From Warburgia ugandensis (Eukaryota > Streptophyta > Magnoliopsida > Canellales > Canellaceae): a stretch of DNA of 64,000 bases. Position numbers and translations under genes: made by a program. The stretch covers positions 19,732,990 to 19,796,989 of the forward strand of contig CP141139.1 in NCBI GenBank assembly GCA_035236585.1, given 5' to 3'. The notes below the pieces were generated by a model. The model saw nothing but the letters and a program-made list of their open reading frames with translations, had not been told where the DNA came from and did not search any database. Of this stretch, positions 47,700 to 58,719 are shown piece after piece. Every line of letters starts with the position of its first letter. Position 1 is the first letter of the stretch.

Positions 47700-50512
47700 A
47701 TCAATTTAAAAATTTATAGATGGAAATTTTTCCTGAAAACTTAAGAATTGAAAGTGCTCGTCGATACGATTCCAACGCCACCAAGAATGTGAAAAACGGA
47801 GCTCAAACGAGGGAGTTAGGAGCTGTCAAAGTGGAAAGAGCAATTTGGTCATTTGACAGAGATGTGTTAGACAGGGGTCCAAATTGATAATAGCACCCCC
47901 GTCTTCCACACGTCTCTACCAGTCTGGCAAAAATCGCTGGAGAGACGTGGAAAGAGACGTGTGGGGAAGAATTTCTCTTCCCCTAGGACTCAAAACCCTA
48001 TATCTATTCTTCCCCAGGAGCCAAAACGCTCCACCTTGAGCGTTTCTCTGAGTTTTCACTTAGAACCCTAGCCCTACAAAGCTTTGATTTTTCCTGCAAG
48101 TGGAACCCCGGCAACACGAGCAACCACGACCAGGGGCAAGGTAAGTCTTAAAACTCTGTTTTTCTATATTTATTAAATAGAAAAAATATTTAGAAAAGCA
48201 TTTAAAAATTAGGAAAAAATTGGATTTCCTGGGAACTCTGTGCACACTACTGTTGGAGTGTGATTTCATGGATCAAACCTCTTTCTTTTGGAAATCACAC
48301 CGTCCAACTAGTGCACAAGAGACCCAAGAGCAAACCCTTTAAATTTGAGAGTGATCCAATGGTGGGTTTCTCTAAAAAATGCAAAAACCAGTACCTAGGG
48401 ATGTTTTTAGGAACTTGGGAAAAACCATTTAAAAAACATGGTTTTTGGAGAAATCAATGCAAAAGGATGATAGAAATGGAAACTAGACAAAATTTTGAAC
48501 AAAATGGCTTAAAAACCAAGTGATTTGGACACTTGTAGGGTCACTGGAGATGACCGAAAGCTGGTTGTCTTCTCAGGCGCCGATTTCCGCATCGCCGATG
48601 TAAATCGGGCTGCCCATGTAACCTAGTGTAAATTGGGTGCCAGTGTAACCCGGTGTAAACTGAGGCCACCGGTGTAACCTAGTGTACACTGGGCACCGGT
48701 GTAACCCGGTGTAAACCAGGGCCGCGCAGTGTAAACCAGTGCACTCGCCCAACACTATAAATTAATAAATATTAATTTATAAAGTATTTTCACTTAAAAT
48801 TGATTTCTGGGAGCTAGAGAGGTCTAAATCACGATCCGAAAGAAGTGTTGTGACCGTATTGACGACACAGACCTATTTTTAACTTAAAAATTATAAATGA
48901 CCACTTTTTCTTTAGAAATTTTTTAAAATAGTGGTGTGACATATACATGTGCACTTAAATATACCAATTAAAGGAAGTTATTAGCAAGCTAGTGGTAGGT
49001 GACGACAATTAATGCTTTGCCTTGATTTTTAAACCATGTTTAAACATAACATCATGTGTGATTGTGTTTTAAATTACATTTATCATTTAGTGTGGATTTC
49101 ATGTGACTTTGAGTACATTATGATTATTCTAAATTGAAATTTTTTATTGAATAAACTTATTTCAAATGTTTTTATAAGCATGATGTTAATTAATTATGCC
49201 TAAATAGAGACTTATTGATTATTATATCATGTAAATGCATGAATTTACATAGAAATAAGAATAGAGGCTTATTAGCTAGTCCTTTTATAGGCTAACCCCC
49301 CAAGATGAGAGGTATGTCTTGGGGATTGCGACCTATGAGTGCTCTTGAGTTTTAGCATATACATATGATTTTTGTATTTTATATTTGATGATGGGTGCTC
49401 TCGCCCTGTGGGCGTCATGCTAGGAGGGATAGGGCCGGCCACCCACCCTCCGAGATTGTGATGTAATGATATCGTGATATGATAGACACCTGCCTATAGA
49501 TGGCATTCGGTAGGGGTTTGGTAACATGGATAGTCCACACTACTGGTCTGAGCCTTTCTATGGGGATAGACGCTAAGTCTCCCGTTATGGTGTTGATGGA
49601 GAGCGGCGGTGGTTGATACCCATGGAGGGTTGCCACTGCAGCATGATGGCCCATATTCTTATTATGTGTGCATGTATGATGAGCATGGTTATGGATGGTA
49701 TGCATGGGTGTGACGACACTCAGAGGTTGGCTATGAGTACTCCTGATCAGTGATGTTAGTGCGATGTGGTAGGAACCATTACCTTAGGGTACCCATATTA
49801 TTATTGTATGCTCATTTACATTGATTTATGTCATGTTTTTGACTCCGTGCAATGCATGTTTTAAGTATATGGAATAAATTGATATTTATTTGAACATGAC
49901 ATTATGATATTACTATTTTCATAAATGTTAGACTTTTCATCAGAGCTGTTCATTATTTCTTTCATTTATTACATTAATTGTCTATGTACCTACACAAGCA
50001 ATAGCTTGTTGAAGCATTGCTTTATTTTGCAATGCCTTAGATCTCGAGCGCAACATCAGGAAAGGAAAAGCTGTTGAGAAAACGTGAGAGCTACTGAAGA
50101 TCTTTTCCTATAGTTTTGGACAGTGATGTGAGTCATTAAAATAGGATTATCATTTGGATTTAATTATGGACTGCATACTTTATATTTTGGATTTGATTGA
50201 GATGTTTGGACATATGCTAGACATTTATATGAGATGTTATGATGGATAGACCCTGGGACATGTTATTATCGTGTTTTGGACATTTATTTGATTTAAAATA
50301 AAGGCGCCGATTTATTTAACATTGATTGATACGCGTATTGTTTTATTTATATGTATGCCGTTTTGAGAAAGGAAAATTAACACCTGGGGTTTTTAAGATA
50401 GGCTTTAGTAAAATGTTAAATAAAGCTTTTCTCATGAGATCCCAAATGCTCTTATTTAAAATGCCATTATTATTATTATAAAAAAAATGTCTTAAAAATC
50501 CGGGGTGTTACA
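47700..50512 (+). mobile_element. LTR-like block of a Ty3-gypsy element (solo or truncated)
   Basis: The right end reads ccggggtgttaca (50512), the typical 3' end of plant chromovirus LTRs (TGTAACACCC...GGGTGTTACA). Inside, tcgatacgattccaacgcca and gtgaaaaacggagctcaaac resemble conserved stretches of such LTRs. No primer site follows on the right and no LTR partner is in the window, so it is solo or truncated. The left end is not found: no TGTAACACC start is visible, and T-rich DNA borders it. The block contains a short tandem repeat at 48590-48755 but no coding region. Confidence 0.6.
48590..48755 (+). repeat. Imperfect tandem repeat, unit about 28 bp
   Basis: Five to six units share the pattern ggtgtaacc(t/c)(a/g)gtgtaaactgggcacc with substitutions and small length changes, inside the LTR-like block. 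A minus-strand open frame through it repeats YTGLHR/GYTG-type peptides and is not a gene. Confidence 0.85.
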
Positions 50513-50856
50513 ATAAACTCATGAAATTAACAAGATAATAAATTTTTAGAATTTCCTTGAGGATCCACTAATTATATAAGATAATATCTCTAATTTGAGG
50601 AACTCTTTATGTGTGTGTCTTGGAGCACAAATTAGAAAGGAGATACATATGTGCTTTTCAGCCAATCAAATTAGCAAGAGGTGTGTTAATTTCAGCTGTT
50701 TCATGTAGGTGCAAGGAGGTGACATTTGATTGACTGGAAAAAAAAAGTAGAAAACAAACAAAGTTATAGGAAATGGTAGTTAGAAACTTTTTCTCCGCCA
50801 ATCAAATTTTTGTTACACTTTACACCTACAACTCCTTGCTGAAATTACCACTCCTC

Positions 50857-50879
50857 ATATATATATATATATATATATT
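50857..50879. repeat. (AT)n microsatellite
   Basis: About 23 bp of alternating A and T. Confidence 0.9.
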
Positions 50880-50931
50880 AGAGAGATACTTTAAAAGAAG
50901 TGATATTTGTTTGCTGTTTAATATAAATTGG

Positions 50932-51110
50932 AAGAGTGCTGATAATTATAGACATTTTAACCACCTCTAAGGGAGGCTCTCTTATAGATTGCCATGTGAA
51001 AAGTTAACTCAAGTAGTTAATGTTTTCAGTTAAACCTTGAGTTAACTTTCTGGGTGGCACTCTCTAAAAGAGCCTCCCAATATATGTAGTTTAAGTGCCT
51101 CCACCTATCA
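50932..51110. mobile_element. MITE, GGGAGGCT family, copy 1
   Basis: The core is 50971-51078: GGGAGGCTCTCTTATAGATT at the left and its inverted counterpart ending agagcctccc at the right, with inner arms gttaactcaa / ttgagttaac. Similarity between the arms continues outward (gacattttaaccacctct against caCTTAAACTACATATATT). The left arm also matches the right arm of copy 2 beyond the core, back to gagtgctg. No coding capacity; target duplication unclear. Confidence 0.75.
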
Positions 51111-51769
51111 GAAGTGAACTTGGAAAGGTTGGGGGAAAAATAGGAAGAGAGAAAAGAAAGAGAAGATTTACACAACAAAGATAGACTTTTTGTGATTGTT
51201 AAAGAGGGAAAAAATATCTAGTAATACCATTTAGAAATAGCAGATTTTTTTTTTTGTTAAATTAATAGAAATGATAAGCATCCTTTATGCATTAATATAT
51301 AAGGAGATATTCCTTTCTCACTTGTCCTCTTTCTCTTCCTTAGCCATGAAAAGCACATGTGAATTTTCTAGTATAGTATCGATACTAGTCGCGAACATAT
51401 GCATATGTGAGATTAGGAAATATATATTTAACATAAATTATATATTTTTTGGTGATGGTAAAGAACCATTAATAAAAATCCATTAAAACAATATGTATAT
51501 ATAGTAGTGAACATCTTTTTTACTTTTCATAACAATGATATTTTGCAGATAAAAGTTTATTTTTTTTACCTTTCCTCCTATTCTCACAATGTCCTTTCGC
51601 TTATTCATAAAAAGCCATTCCACCTATTCAAAATATACCCTTCTATATATTTCTTCTTTGTATAGTATAGAAACATTAATATATTATACTTTATGTATAT
51701 TATATATCTATATTATAAAATACCGTCCATATGTATCTCTTCTTTAATATAAAACTAAACCATCTGGTA

Positions 51770-52340
51770 CACAAGAGTGAAGAATGGAATGAAGATAGAT
51801 TGATAAATTCATGGCTTACTAGAGTCTCTAAATATGTGAATCCATATGAGGATTGGCATTAATTTTATGAGTCTTAAAAAGGACTAATTGAAAGGTGGTT
51901 ATAGAAGAATATTATGAAAGCTAGGGTTGAGGAGATCAATGTTATTTGGAAGCCACCTCCTTTATGGTTTCTTCTAACTCTCATTTGATGGTTTAGAATT
52001 AGGCAATCCAGGAGAAGCATGAGCATGAGGCATTATTCATGATGAGCAAGGACAATTTATTCTAGGTTATAACATCTATCTTGATATGAAAAAGATTGTT
52101 GCAGAAAATAAAGAGAAGTAGTTTGGCGGCATGAGAGGACTCAAGAGGAGTGTCATTGGATTATGAATAATTTCAATACTTAGAAGATTTGCCATGTGTT
52201 TAAGGAGGCCAATATTTATGCTGATTTTTTAGCAAAGAAGGCCTCTAGTTCTAATTATTTTTAGCAGTGGTTTCTTGTTTCACCCAGATGTCTTGTTAGC
52301 TTGGTTCTATTGTCAAGGTTTGGACATCCCTAGAAAAAAT
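51770..52340 (+). pseudogene. LINE RNase H remnant, plus strand
   Basis: Frames read IWKPPPLWFLLT, a GNPGEA..GIIHDEQGQFILGY stretch with stops, and HVFKEANIYADFLAKKASSS. These are the start, middle and C-terminal signature (REAN..ADFLA) of the RNase H domain at the end of plant LINE pol. It is the tail of a plus-strand LINE; upstream pol domains are absent. Confidence 0.8.
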
Positions 52341-52689
52341 ACATAAGTATGTGGGTCTTTATTTTTTGCTTTTAATTTGTTTTTTCTTTTTCAATGCCCA
52401 ATTGGTAAATTCATCGACTTCCTTCTTCTTCTTTTTTGCATAAAAAGATAGTTTTATTGATTTGGGGAGAGTATCCCTCCCTGCAGCCTTACATAGTTGA
52501 AGCCAATAATGAGAAGATCTTCTACTTTAGGTACATTTCCAGGCAGTCACAATACACCATTGATACACCAATGTAACAGTGTCCCTTAAAGACTAATCAA
52601 GGAGAAACACATAGACAGTACAAAGTACAAAGCCAAAACACAAAGATTAAAAGAAGAACTATGAGTTCATTCTAGATACAGTAAGATTA

Positions 52690-55600
52690 TCCTTCTATAG
52701 TTATCAAGTAACACCCTTTCTCTTGCTAATTCATTAGCCCTGCTATTGGCTGATCGATGAATGCGAGAGAAGGAAGCAGTAACAACTTGTGGCTGTAAAT
52801 TAATTTTATCAAAAGTATTCCAAAGTTTCCAAATCCTCCTGTCCTTCTACTTGAGCCATCCAATGATTGGAGACACGAGTCTCCTTCAACGAAGATTGGT
52901 TGGACCCTAAATTGTGACACAAAATCTATAGTAATGACTAGAGCATTGACTTCGGTTTCCATGTGGGACAACAAAATCAGATATTGTTTGGCCTTCATGA
53001 GTAGATAACACACCTCTTGCTCCAATGGGCCCATCAAAGTTTAACTTGTGATAGATTCTTGGTGGAAAAAAATCATTTAAGCTTGTGTTTTTCCTTGGAC
53101 CTATAGTCTTGAATGATTTTGAACATTTACTAATGATCATATTGATTGAGTAAATAGAGAAGTCCTTGGTAACTACAGGCCATGAATCAAGTGTCCTTTG
53201 AATAGATTCAAAAATCATGATGTGAGGCCTTTCCTTTCCGTTAAAGCATCTGAAATTTTGTTCCTTCTAGAGAAGCCAAACTACTGTAGACAAGCACACT
53301 TTCCAGAGAGATATAGCTTTTGAGTAGTTTTACTCCTATTCAGTTAAGCATAATTCTTCCATTGTGCAAGGTAGCACCTGGGCCATTTGAAACTTTTTCA
53401 AGATGAAGTGCCAGCCATTTGAGCTACTGGGAACTGTAATAATAAGCGGTCTCTGCTTTTAGAAGATGGTTCCCAAAAGCAACACCAATATGGACCGCTA
53501 GAACCCTAGCCTGAATATTGTCGAACGTGAGAATTTTGTTATGCATCATGGACCACAAAGAGTGAAACTTTTGGTGGTACTTGAGATGACGAGATTATTT
53601 TGCCAACTACCAACAGCCATTAGTGCGATTGAGATAGTAATAAGATGATTTCATAGAGAATTGACCATTAGAATTATTGTTCCAAACGATGGTGTTCTTT
53701 CCATTGAGGTTGATAAAGTGATGTTCGACATGGTCATGCGCCTATCAAGTCGAGATTGCTCAAGTCCTCTGAGTGGCCTCCTTCGATTGATACACCACCT
53801 GGTTCTCCCATTGCCTATTCTGATGAAGTCATTCACTACTGCAAACTGATTGAATGAAGCCTTATAATCAAGAAAACCTCCTGAGAAGGGTCTCTCTCCC
53901 AACCAAGTGTCCTTCCAGAACCTAATCTGGTTTCCAAAATACAACTTAAGTTTTATCATCGCTTGATAGAAACTCAGATTTTTTGTGATGTGCCTCCAGA
54001 TTAGTAATCCTTTCTTACATTCATTAGATCCAGTCCCCTATGAATTAGAAGTTTATGTCTTTCCCTTAGCACCAATTGCCATACACCATCAGTTTCATAA
54101 GAGAACCTTCAGAGCCATTTGCTTAACATTGCTAAATTGAATTCTTTCAATGTCTTTATACCCAAGCCCCCTTATTCATTAGTTTACAAACATTATCCCA
54201 TGCTGTAAGATAAAATTGGTCGATCCCTTCATCCTTCTTCTACGAGAAGTTCCTTTGAATTTTCTCAAGTCTATTAATGACACTAACTAGGCACTTATAT
54301 AGAGACATGCAATGAGGGAGGTTAGACAATGACGACTTGATCAATGTTAATCTACCACCTGAAGAAAAACATGCCCTTCTTCATGTAGATAGCTTATTCT
54401 AGAATATGTCAGTAATAGGTTCCCTTAGACAGCTACAAGAGCTGTTAAGTGAAGCTAAATAGAAGTATGGGAAAGTAGCAGCTTGATAGTCTAGATCAGA
54501 AGCAATGGCAACTACTTCATTACGGTAAGACATTGATTCCAAATATGTTTGTGTTATAAAGATTTTATGTTCTAGTTACCGACCATTTCAAAGCATCTAG
54601 GGACTTATTTAACTCTTAACACTTTGCCCAAGAAGGTTTGCTGTAATGAGGAGGGTGTCGTCCTCATGGTTCTGGTGAGAAATCTCCACTGGTGACTCGG
54701 GAACTTTGAATCCTCTGTACAATCCTTGAGATGAAGCCTTTTGTATAATCCTATTGAATACCTTAGTGATTAAGAGGAACATATATGGGATAGTGGGCAT
54801 CCTTGTTTGATGCCTTGAAACTATTGAAAAAACCTTTAGGACAACCATTGGTCAATACTGAAAACCAAGCTGAACAAATACAGATCTAAATTCATTTTCT
54901 CCATCTAATTCCAAAGTTCATCTCTTGTAGAATTATGTCAATAAGTTTCCATTCAACCTTGTCAAAGCTTTTTCGAGGTCAATTTTGCAAAGGAAAGAAC
55001 CCTCAGATTTCTCCATTATGTCCACAATTTCATTTCCAACAAGAATACAATTAACCATGTTCCACTTTTCTAAATAAGCTGATTGATTTAAAGTATAATG
55101 TTTGGGAGGAAACCATTAAGTCTATTAGCAAGAAGTTTTGTTATTATCTTGTAACAACAGCCTATTAGACTGATAGGCTTGAATTCATTCAGTGAACAGG
55201 CCCTCTTCTTCCTAAAAATCAGAGCAATGAAGGATGAACCAATATGTTTGTTCATTTTGTCTCCCTGACGGAATTGGGCCACAAATTCATACACATGTTT
55301 TAACAGTATCCCAAAACTCTTGAAAGAATTTAAAACAAAAGCCATCCAAACTTGGGCATATGTCTAAACTTAAGCTGAAAATGACATTGCCGATTTCTTC
55401 AGTCATAAAAGGGTGTTCCAAGTCTTGTTTTATAATATCGTTGATGTTAGGAAGGCTAAGAAGACTTGGGAATTGGAATGCTTGAACCTCAAAGTTTCTG
55501 GTAGTATTTAACCACTTCCTTGCAAATGCTACCCGGGTCTTCCACTCTCTCTCCATTAATTGTTTGACGTGAGATCAAATTAGATATTTGACGTGCACTT

Positions 55601-56747
55601 GCTGTGGCTTGAAAAAATAATGTGTTCCTATCTCCTGCTGTGTGCCATTTGCTCCTCTCCCTTTGTTTCCACTTTATTTAATCCAAGTGTTCAATAGACT
55701 TGAGTTTCTCTTCAGCTAAAGCTCTTATTTGAAGTTGTGGTTCTGTCAGTGGTTCTTCTTCCTCTCCGAGCTTCAGTAAGGTAAGTAGAGATGTGAGACG
55801 TTGAGATTCGTATTTTGCTTCTACATCTTTCTTTCTTGCCTAAGTCTTCAATTTTTCCTTTCAGAATTTTAGCTTAAGAGCTAGTCTGGTACCAGCATTT
55901 CCCTTCAGATTTGGTTCATTCCACCATTTGCAGACCAGTTCTCTGAGCTCCGGAAACTCCAGCTATTTGATTTCAAATATAAAAGGTTTGTTGGTTAAGT
56001 GAAACTCTCGAAGTCTTGTTTGGTACACGGGATGTTTACCCAGACGCCGTAGTACACCAATATTGCAGTGACGATTCATGCAGAATTGGATAATGGTCGG
56101 ATGCACAACCATATAGTAGTTTGCTGTTAGATTGGGGGAATAAATCCCTACTTCAGATTGATAAAAAATCTGTTGATTTTGCTGCAAATTGGTCTAGTTT
56201 GGTGTAATCTTTCCACCCTACAACTCAAGGTCAATTAATTCACTAGATTTAATAAAGTTATGGAATTTGTTGATACCTTGTGTGTACACACTGGCAGTGT
56301 TTCTTTCATAAAGAGATTTAATGATGCTGAAATCCCAACTACCACACTAAGGACTGTTCCATCACCTCAAGGCATTATTGAGTTCAAACCAAGGCATATC
56401 TCATGATCGTCATAAGGGGCGTGGACTACAGAAAAAAGCTGCCATTTTGCTATTGGACCTAGATTCGGAAATGAATGGATATAGCATAATCTCCCACCAC
56501 CGAGTCCAGAAGTGTTATCTTGGTGGTGTCCCATGTGAGGAGTCCTCCAGATAGTCCGATTGAATTAATGCGCAGAAAGTCGAAAGATATTTTAAGGCCC
56601 ATTCTCTTCATGTCATATATAAACCATGAATCTGATGTCCTTTCCACACAATAATGATCCTCCACGGCTCTTCTGCTTGCACTTTCTGAATTGGGAGATT
56701 TTATTGGAGTTTCCCAAACCGTTTAAATTCCATGAAAAAATAATCAT
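52690..56747 (-). pseudogene. L1-type LINE ORF2, almost full length, broken
   Basis: About 4.06 kb on the minus strand, with domains in the correct order. Endonuclease from ATG 56747 (MIIFSWNLNGLGNSNKISQF) through LSGGLLTWDTTK near 56500. Reverse transcriptase at about 55556-54600 (FIALIFRKKR, FKPISLIGCCYKIITKLLAN, then PYMFLLITKVFNRIIQKASS, GLYRGFKVPESPVEIS and EDDTLLI, in place of ADDTL). Linker GNQIRFWKDTWLGERPFSGG at about 53950. RNase H at about 53080-52690 (YHKLNFDGPIG ... RSANSRANELARE). Stops and frame shifts occur throughout. Length and order match plant L1 ORF2 (about 1300 aa). Part of the RT core, including the YxDD environment, is altered. Inactive. Confidence 0.9.
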
Positions 56748-57149
56748 TTTAACAAATTAGGTTATCCTCCAACCCTTTCCAATTCAGAGACTCATTCTCC
56801 TCCCTATCAAAGATCACGTCATCTACTCCATCCGGTGTTCTATTTTCCCCAAACTTCTGCTCCACTTCTGCATGTTGTTATAGAGATTGTGCAAACAACT
56901 AAGCTTGTGTTAGTTCTCCTTGTTTGTCCGAATTTCGAGGTTTTGGAATAGTTTATGAAAATGATTTTGTGCTTCCTTCGTCTGTTGAACGTGAGAGGTG
57001 TTGTGGCTTGGCGCATGTTTGCTCTTTCCGTCACCTTCCTTGGGCAACTCCTTATATTTAATGAGGATGCCACTTTTGTTGTGTTAACAGAGAGGATGGA
57101 TTAATCGTTGGGAATGCGCATCTCTAATATCACTGTTGCGGATGTGCTA
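56748..57149 (-). other. Possible LINE ORF1 end or UTR
   Basis: Sequence upstream of the LINE ORF2 start. A 77-aa minus-strand frame (56840-57073) has no recognisable domain. It is bounded on the right by a primer site and short LTR, so the LINE 5' part is missing or displaced. Confidence 0.35.
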
Positions 57150-57161
57150 GTTCTGATACCA
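57150..57161 (-). other. Primer binding site, iMet type
   Basis: The minus strand reads TGGTATCAGAAC, one base off the canonical TGGTATCAGAGC, immediately after the putative LTR end (57163). Its internal region is not recognisable. Confidence 0.65.
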
Positions 57162-57162
57162 T

Positions 57163-57452
57163 TGTAGCAATCCAGATTTGTTGTTCAGATCTGAGAATCT
57201 GAGGCTGAGAGAACACAAACACACACCAGAGAGATAACATAGAGATTTTACGTGGTTCGGCCTAATTTGGCCTACGTCCACCAAAAAAGAGAGGAATTAT
57301 CACTGTTTAGGAATAGATTACATTGAGGAGGAGGATCAGCTCAGATCTTCTCTCTATTCTACTCACTCACGTTTGCTCTTTTTCTCTCACAAATCGACTT
57401 TGATCTATTTCTTACACCCTATAAATAGGGGAGATCCAATCTCTGCTAAACA
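57163..57452 (-). mobile_element. Short LTR (about 290 bp), TRIM- or copia-like
   Basis: On the minus strand it starts TGTTTAGCAGAGATTGG and ends GGATTGCTACA, followed by an iMet primer site. A TATA-like tatttatagg lies near its start. The segment ttacgtggttcggcc...gcctacgtccacc is a motif I associate with plant short-LTR elements. No second LTR is in the window. The left (upstream) boundary is inferred from TG and could be wrong. Confidence 0.6.
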
Positions 57453-57498
57453 ATGGTGTAAGAAATAGATCATAGTCGATTTGTGAGAGAAAAAAGAT
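57376..57498. repeat. Inverted repeat, 43-bp arms, 36-bp loop
   Basis: Arm 1 at 57376-57418 (starts ctctttttctctcacaaatc) and arm 2 at 57455-57498 (starts ggtgtaagaaatagatcata) are nearly perfect reverse complements. Arm 1 is inside the short LTR and arm 2 lies just outside its inferred start. Confidence 0.9.
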
Positions 57499-58039
57499 TC
57501 GATTGCCTAATTTGACTGTTTATTAGGTGTCACATTTTGACTATGCTGATTTCCAATTTTACAGCACCAATTCTTAACTTTTAGTTGTTGTGTTTTGACT
57601 TTGTAGATATCTCCACGTCGGTATGAACCCATCATTAATCAGGTTCTTCCACTGCTCGTAGCTTCCTGCCTGGTCGTTGTAACTGTTCTTGAAAATTTCT
57701 ATCTTAGAGGGAGAGTGGACCCCATGAAGATGATTTGGCTGAATTATTCTTGAATTTTTATTTTGAATTGTCATTAATTGTAAGATAGGAAATTGTTCTT
57801 GATTTGCTAGCTGTCCACTTTACTAATGCATCTTGACCGTTGCCTCAGTTCATCGAGCCCCCAGTCTTCTCCGGCGACAGTCATTGGGAAGCCAGCTGAA
57901 TTGTCATCGCAGTGACTGTCCCCGGACCAACAAATGACACCATTCTAAATCAATGGAGACCAAATGTCTTGCTTTTTTCACTTTAAGCTTTAATTTGGAT
58001 AGTGAAGGTGGATTTCCATAGCATCTGATCTTGATATGG
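57499..58039. other. Intergenic or LINE flank
   Basis: No supported gene; short frames only. It may include the decayed upstream part of the plus-strand LINE remnant that becomes readable at about 58040. Confidence 0.35.
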
Positions 58040-58475
58040 ACCTCCCTGGTTTTGAAACCAAAGAATTGAGCTTTATCAACTCCAGAAAGTCACCAAAGTG
58101 CTCCCCAATCTCTTTGGTTTCAAGCTTGCAATGGTCAGAGAATCCGTTTTGTCTTGATACATGGTGTGCAGATCAGCCGCTTCAAAAGTTGTTCCCAATG
58201 CTTTTCTATGCCTCACAGGTTAAGGATGGGTCTGTGGCACAGTGCAGATGCTCACAGACATCTACTCATAAATGGGGATATCGCATTAAACGCCAATTAC
58301 CATCTTATTGAAACTCCGGCTTGGGATCAGATTTGTGCCACCCTTAATCAGATTTTCTTCGACAGCTCTCGCCAGGATTTTTTGAGTCTGACTTCTGAAG
58401 CCAATGGGAAGTTTACCGTGAAATCCTGCTACAAGAGTCAATCAATGCCCCAACAATTCAGGGAGGTTTAATCAT
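58040..58475 (+). pseudogene. LINE pol linker and zf-RVT remnant, plus strand
   Basis: Frame 1 reads ENPFCLDTWCADQPLQKLFP and SQVKDGSVAQ. After a frame shift a second frame reads TPAWDQICATLNQIF and LTSEANGKFTVKSCYKS. This order (FW.D.WCGD.PL...FP ... W....G.FTVKSCY) is the region between RT and the zinc-binding tail of plant LINEs. It is a separate insertion from the minus-strand LINE at 52690-56747, judged by orientation. Confidence 0.8.
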
Positions 58476-58637
58476 AAAGAAGATACTGTCGAGCACTTGC
58501 TTGTCTTGATAGTTGCTTCCTCTTCTTATTTTAACTACGCCAATCTATTATCCTGTTGGAGGTTACACCAGCCAAGGACGAAATGTGAAATATAAAAAGG
58601 AAAAGGAAGACTGCATATAGAAATAAAAACAGATAAA

Positions 58638-58719
58638 AGGGCAGCCCGTGCAAGAAACTCTCGCTTATGCAGAGTCTAGGGAAGAAGCAGACTACAAAGA
58701 TCTATAGTGTGCAGTCCTA
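58638..58719 (-). mobile_element. Au SINE, 3' half only, minus strand
   Basis: agggcagcccgtgcaagaaa then tcgcttatgcagagtctagg and atagtgtgcagtccta are the reverse complement of the Au SINE 3' body. The tRNA-like head is missing, as in 5'-truncated retroposition. A 146-aa minus-strand frame (58692-59132) ends inside it and matches no family I know. Confidence 0.75.
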
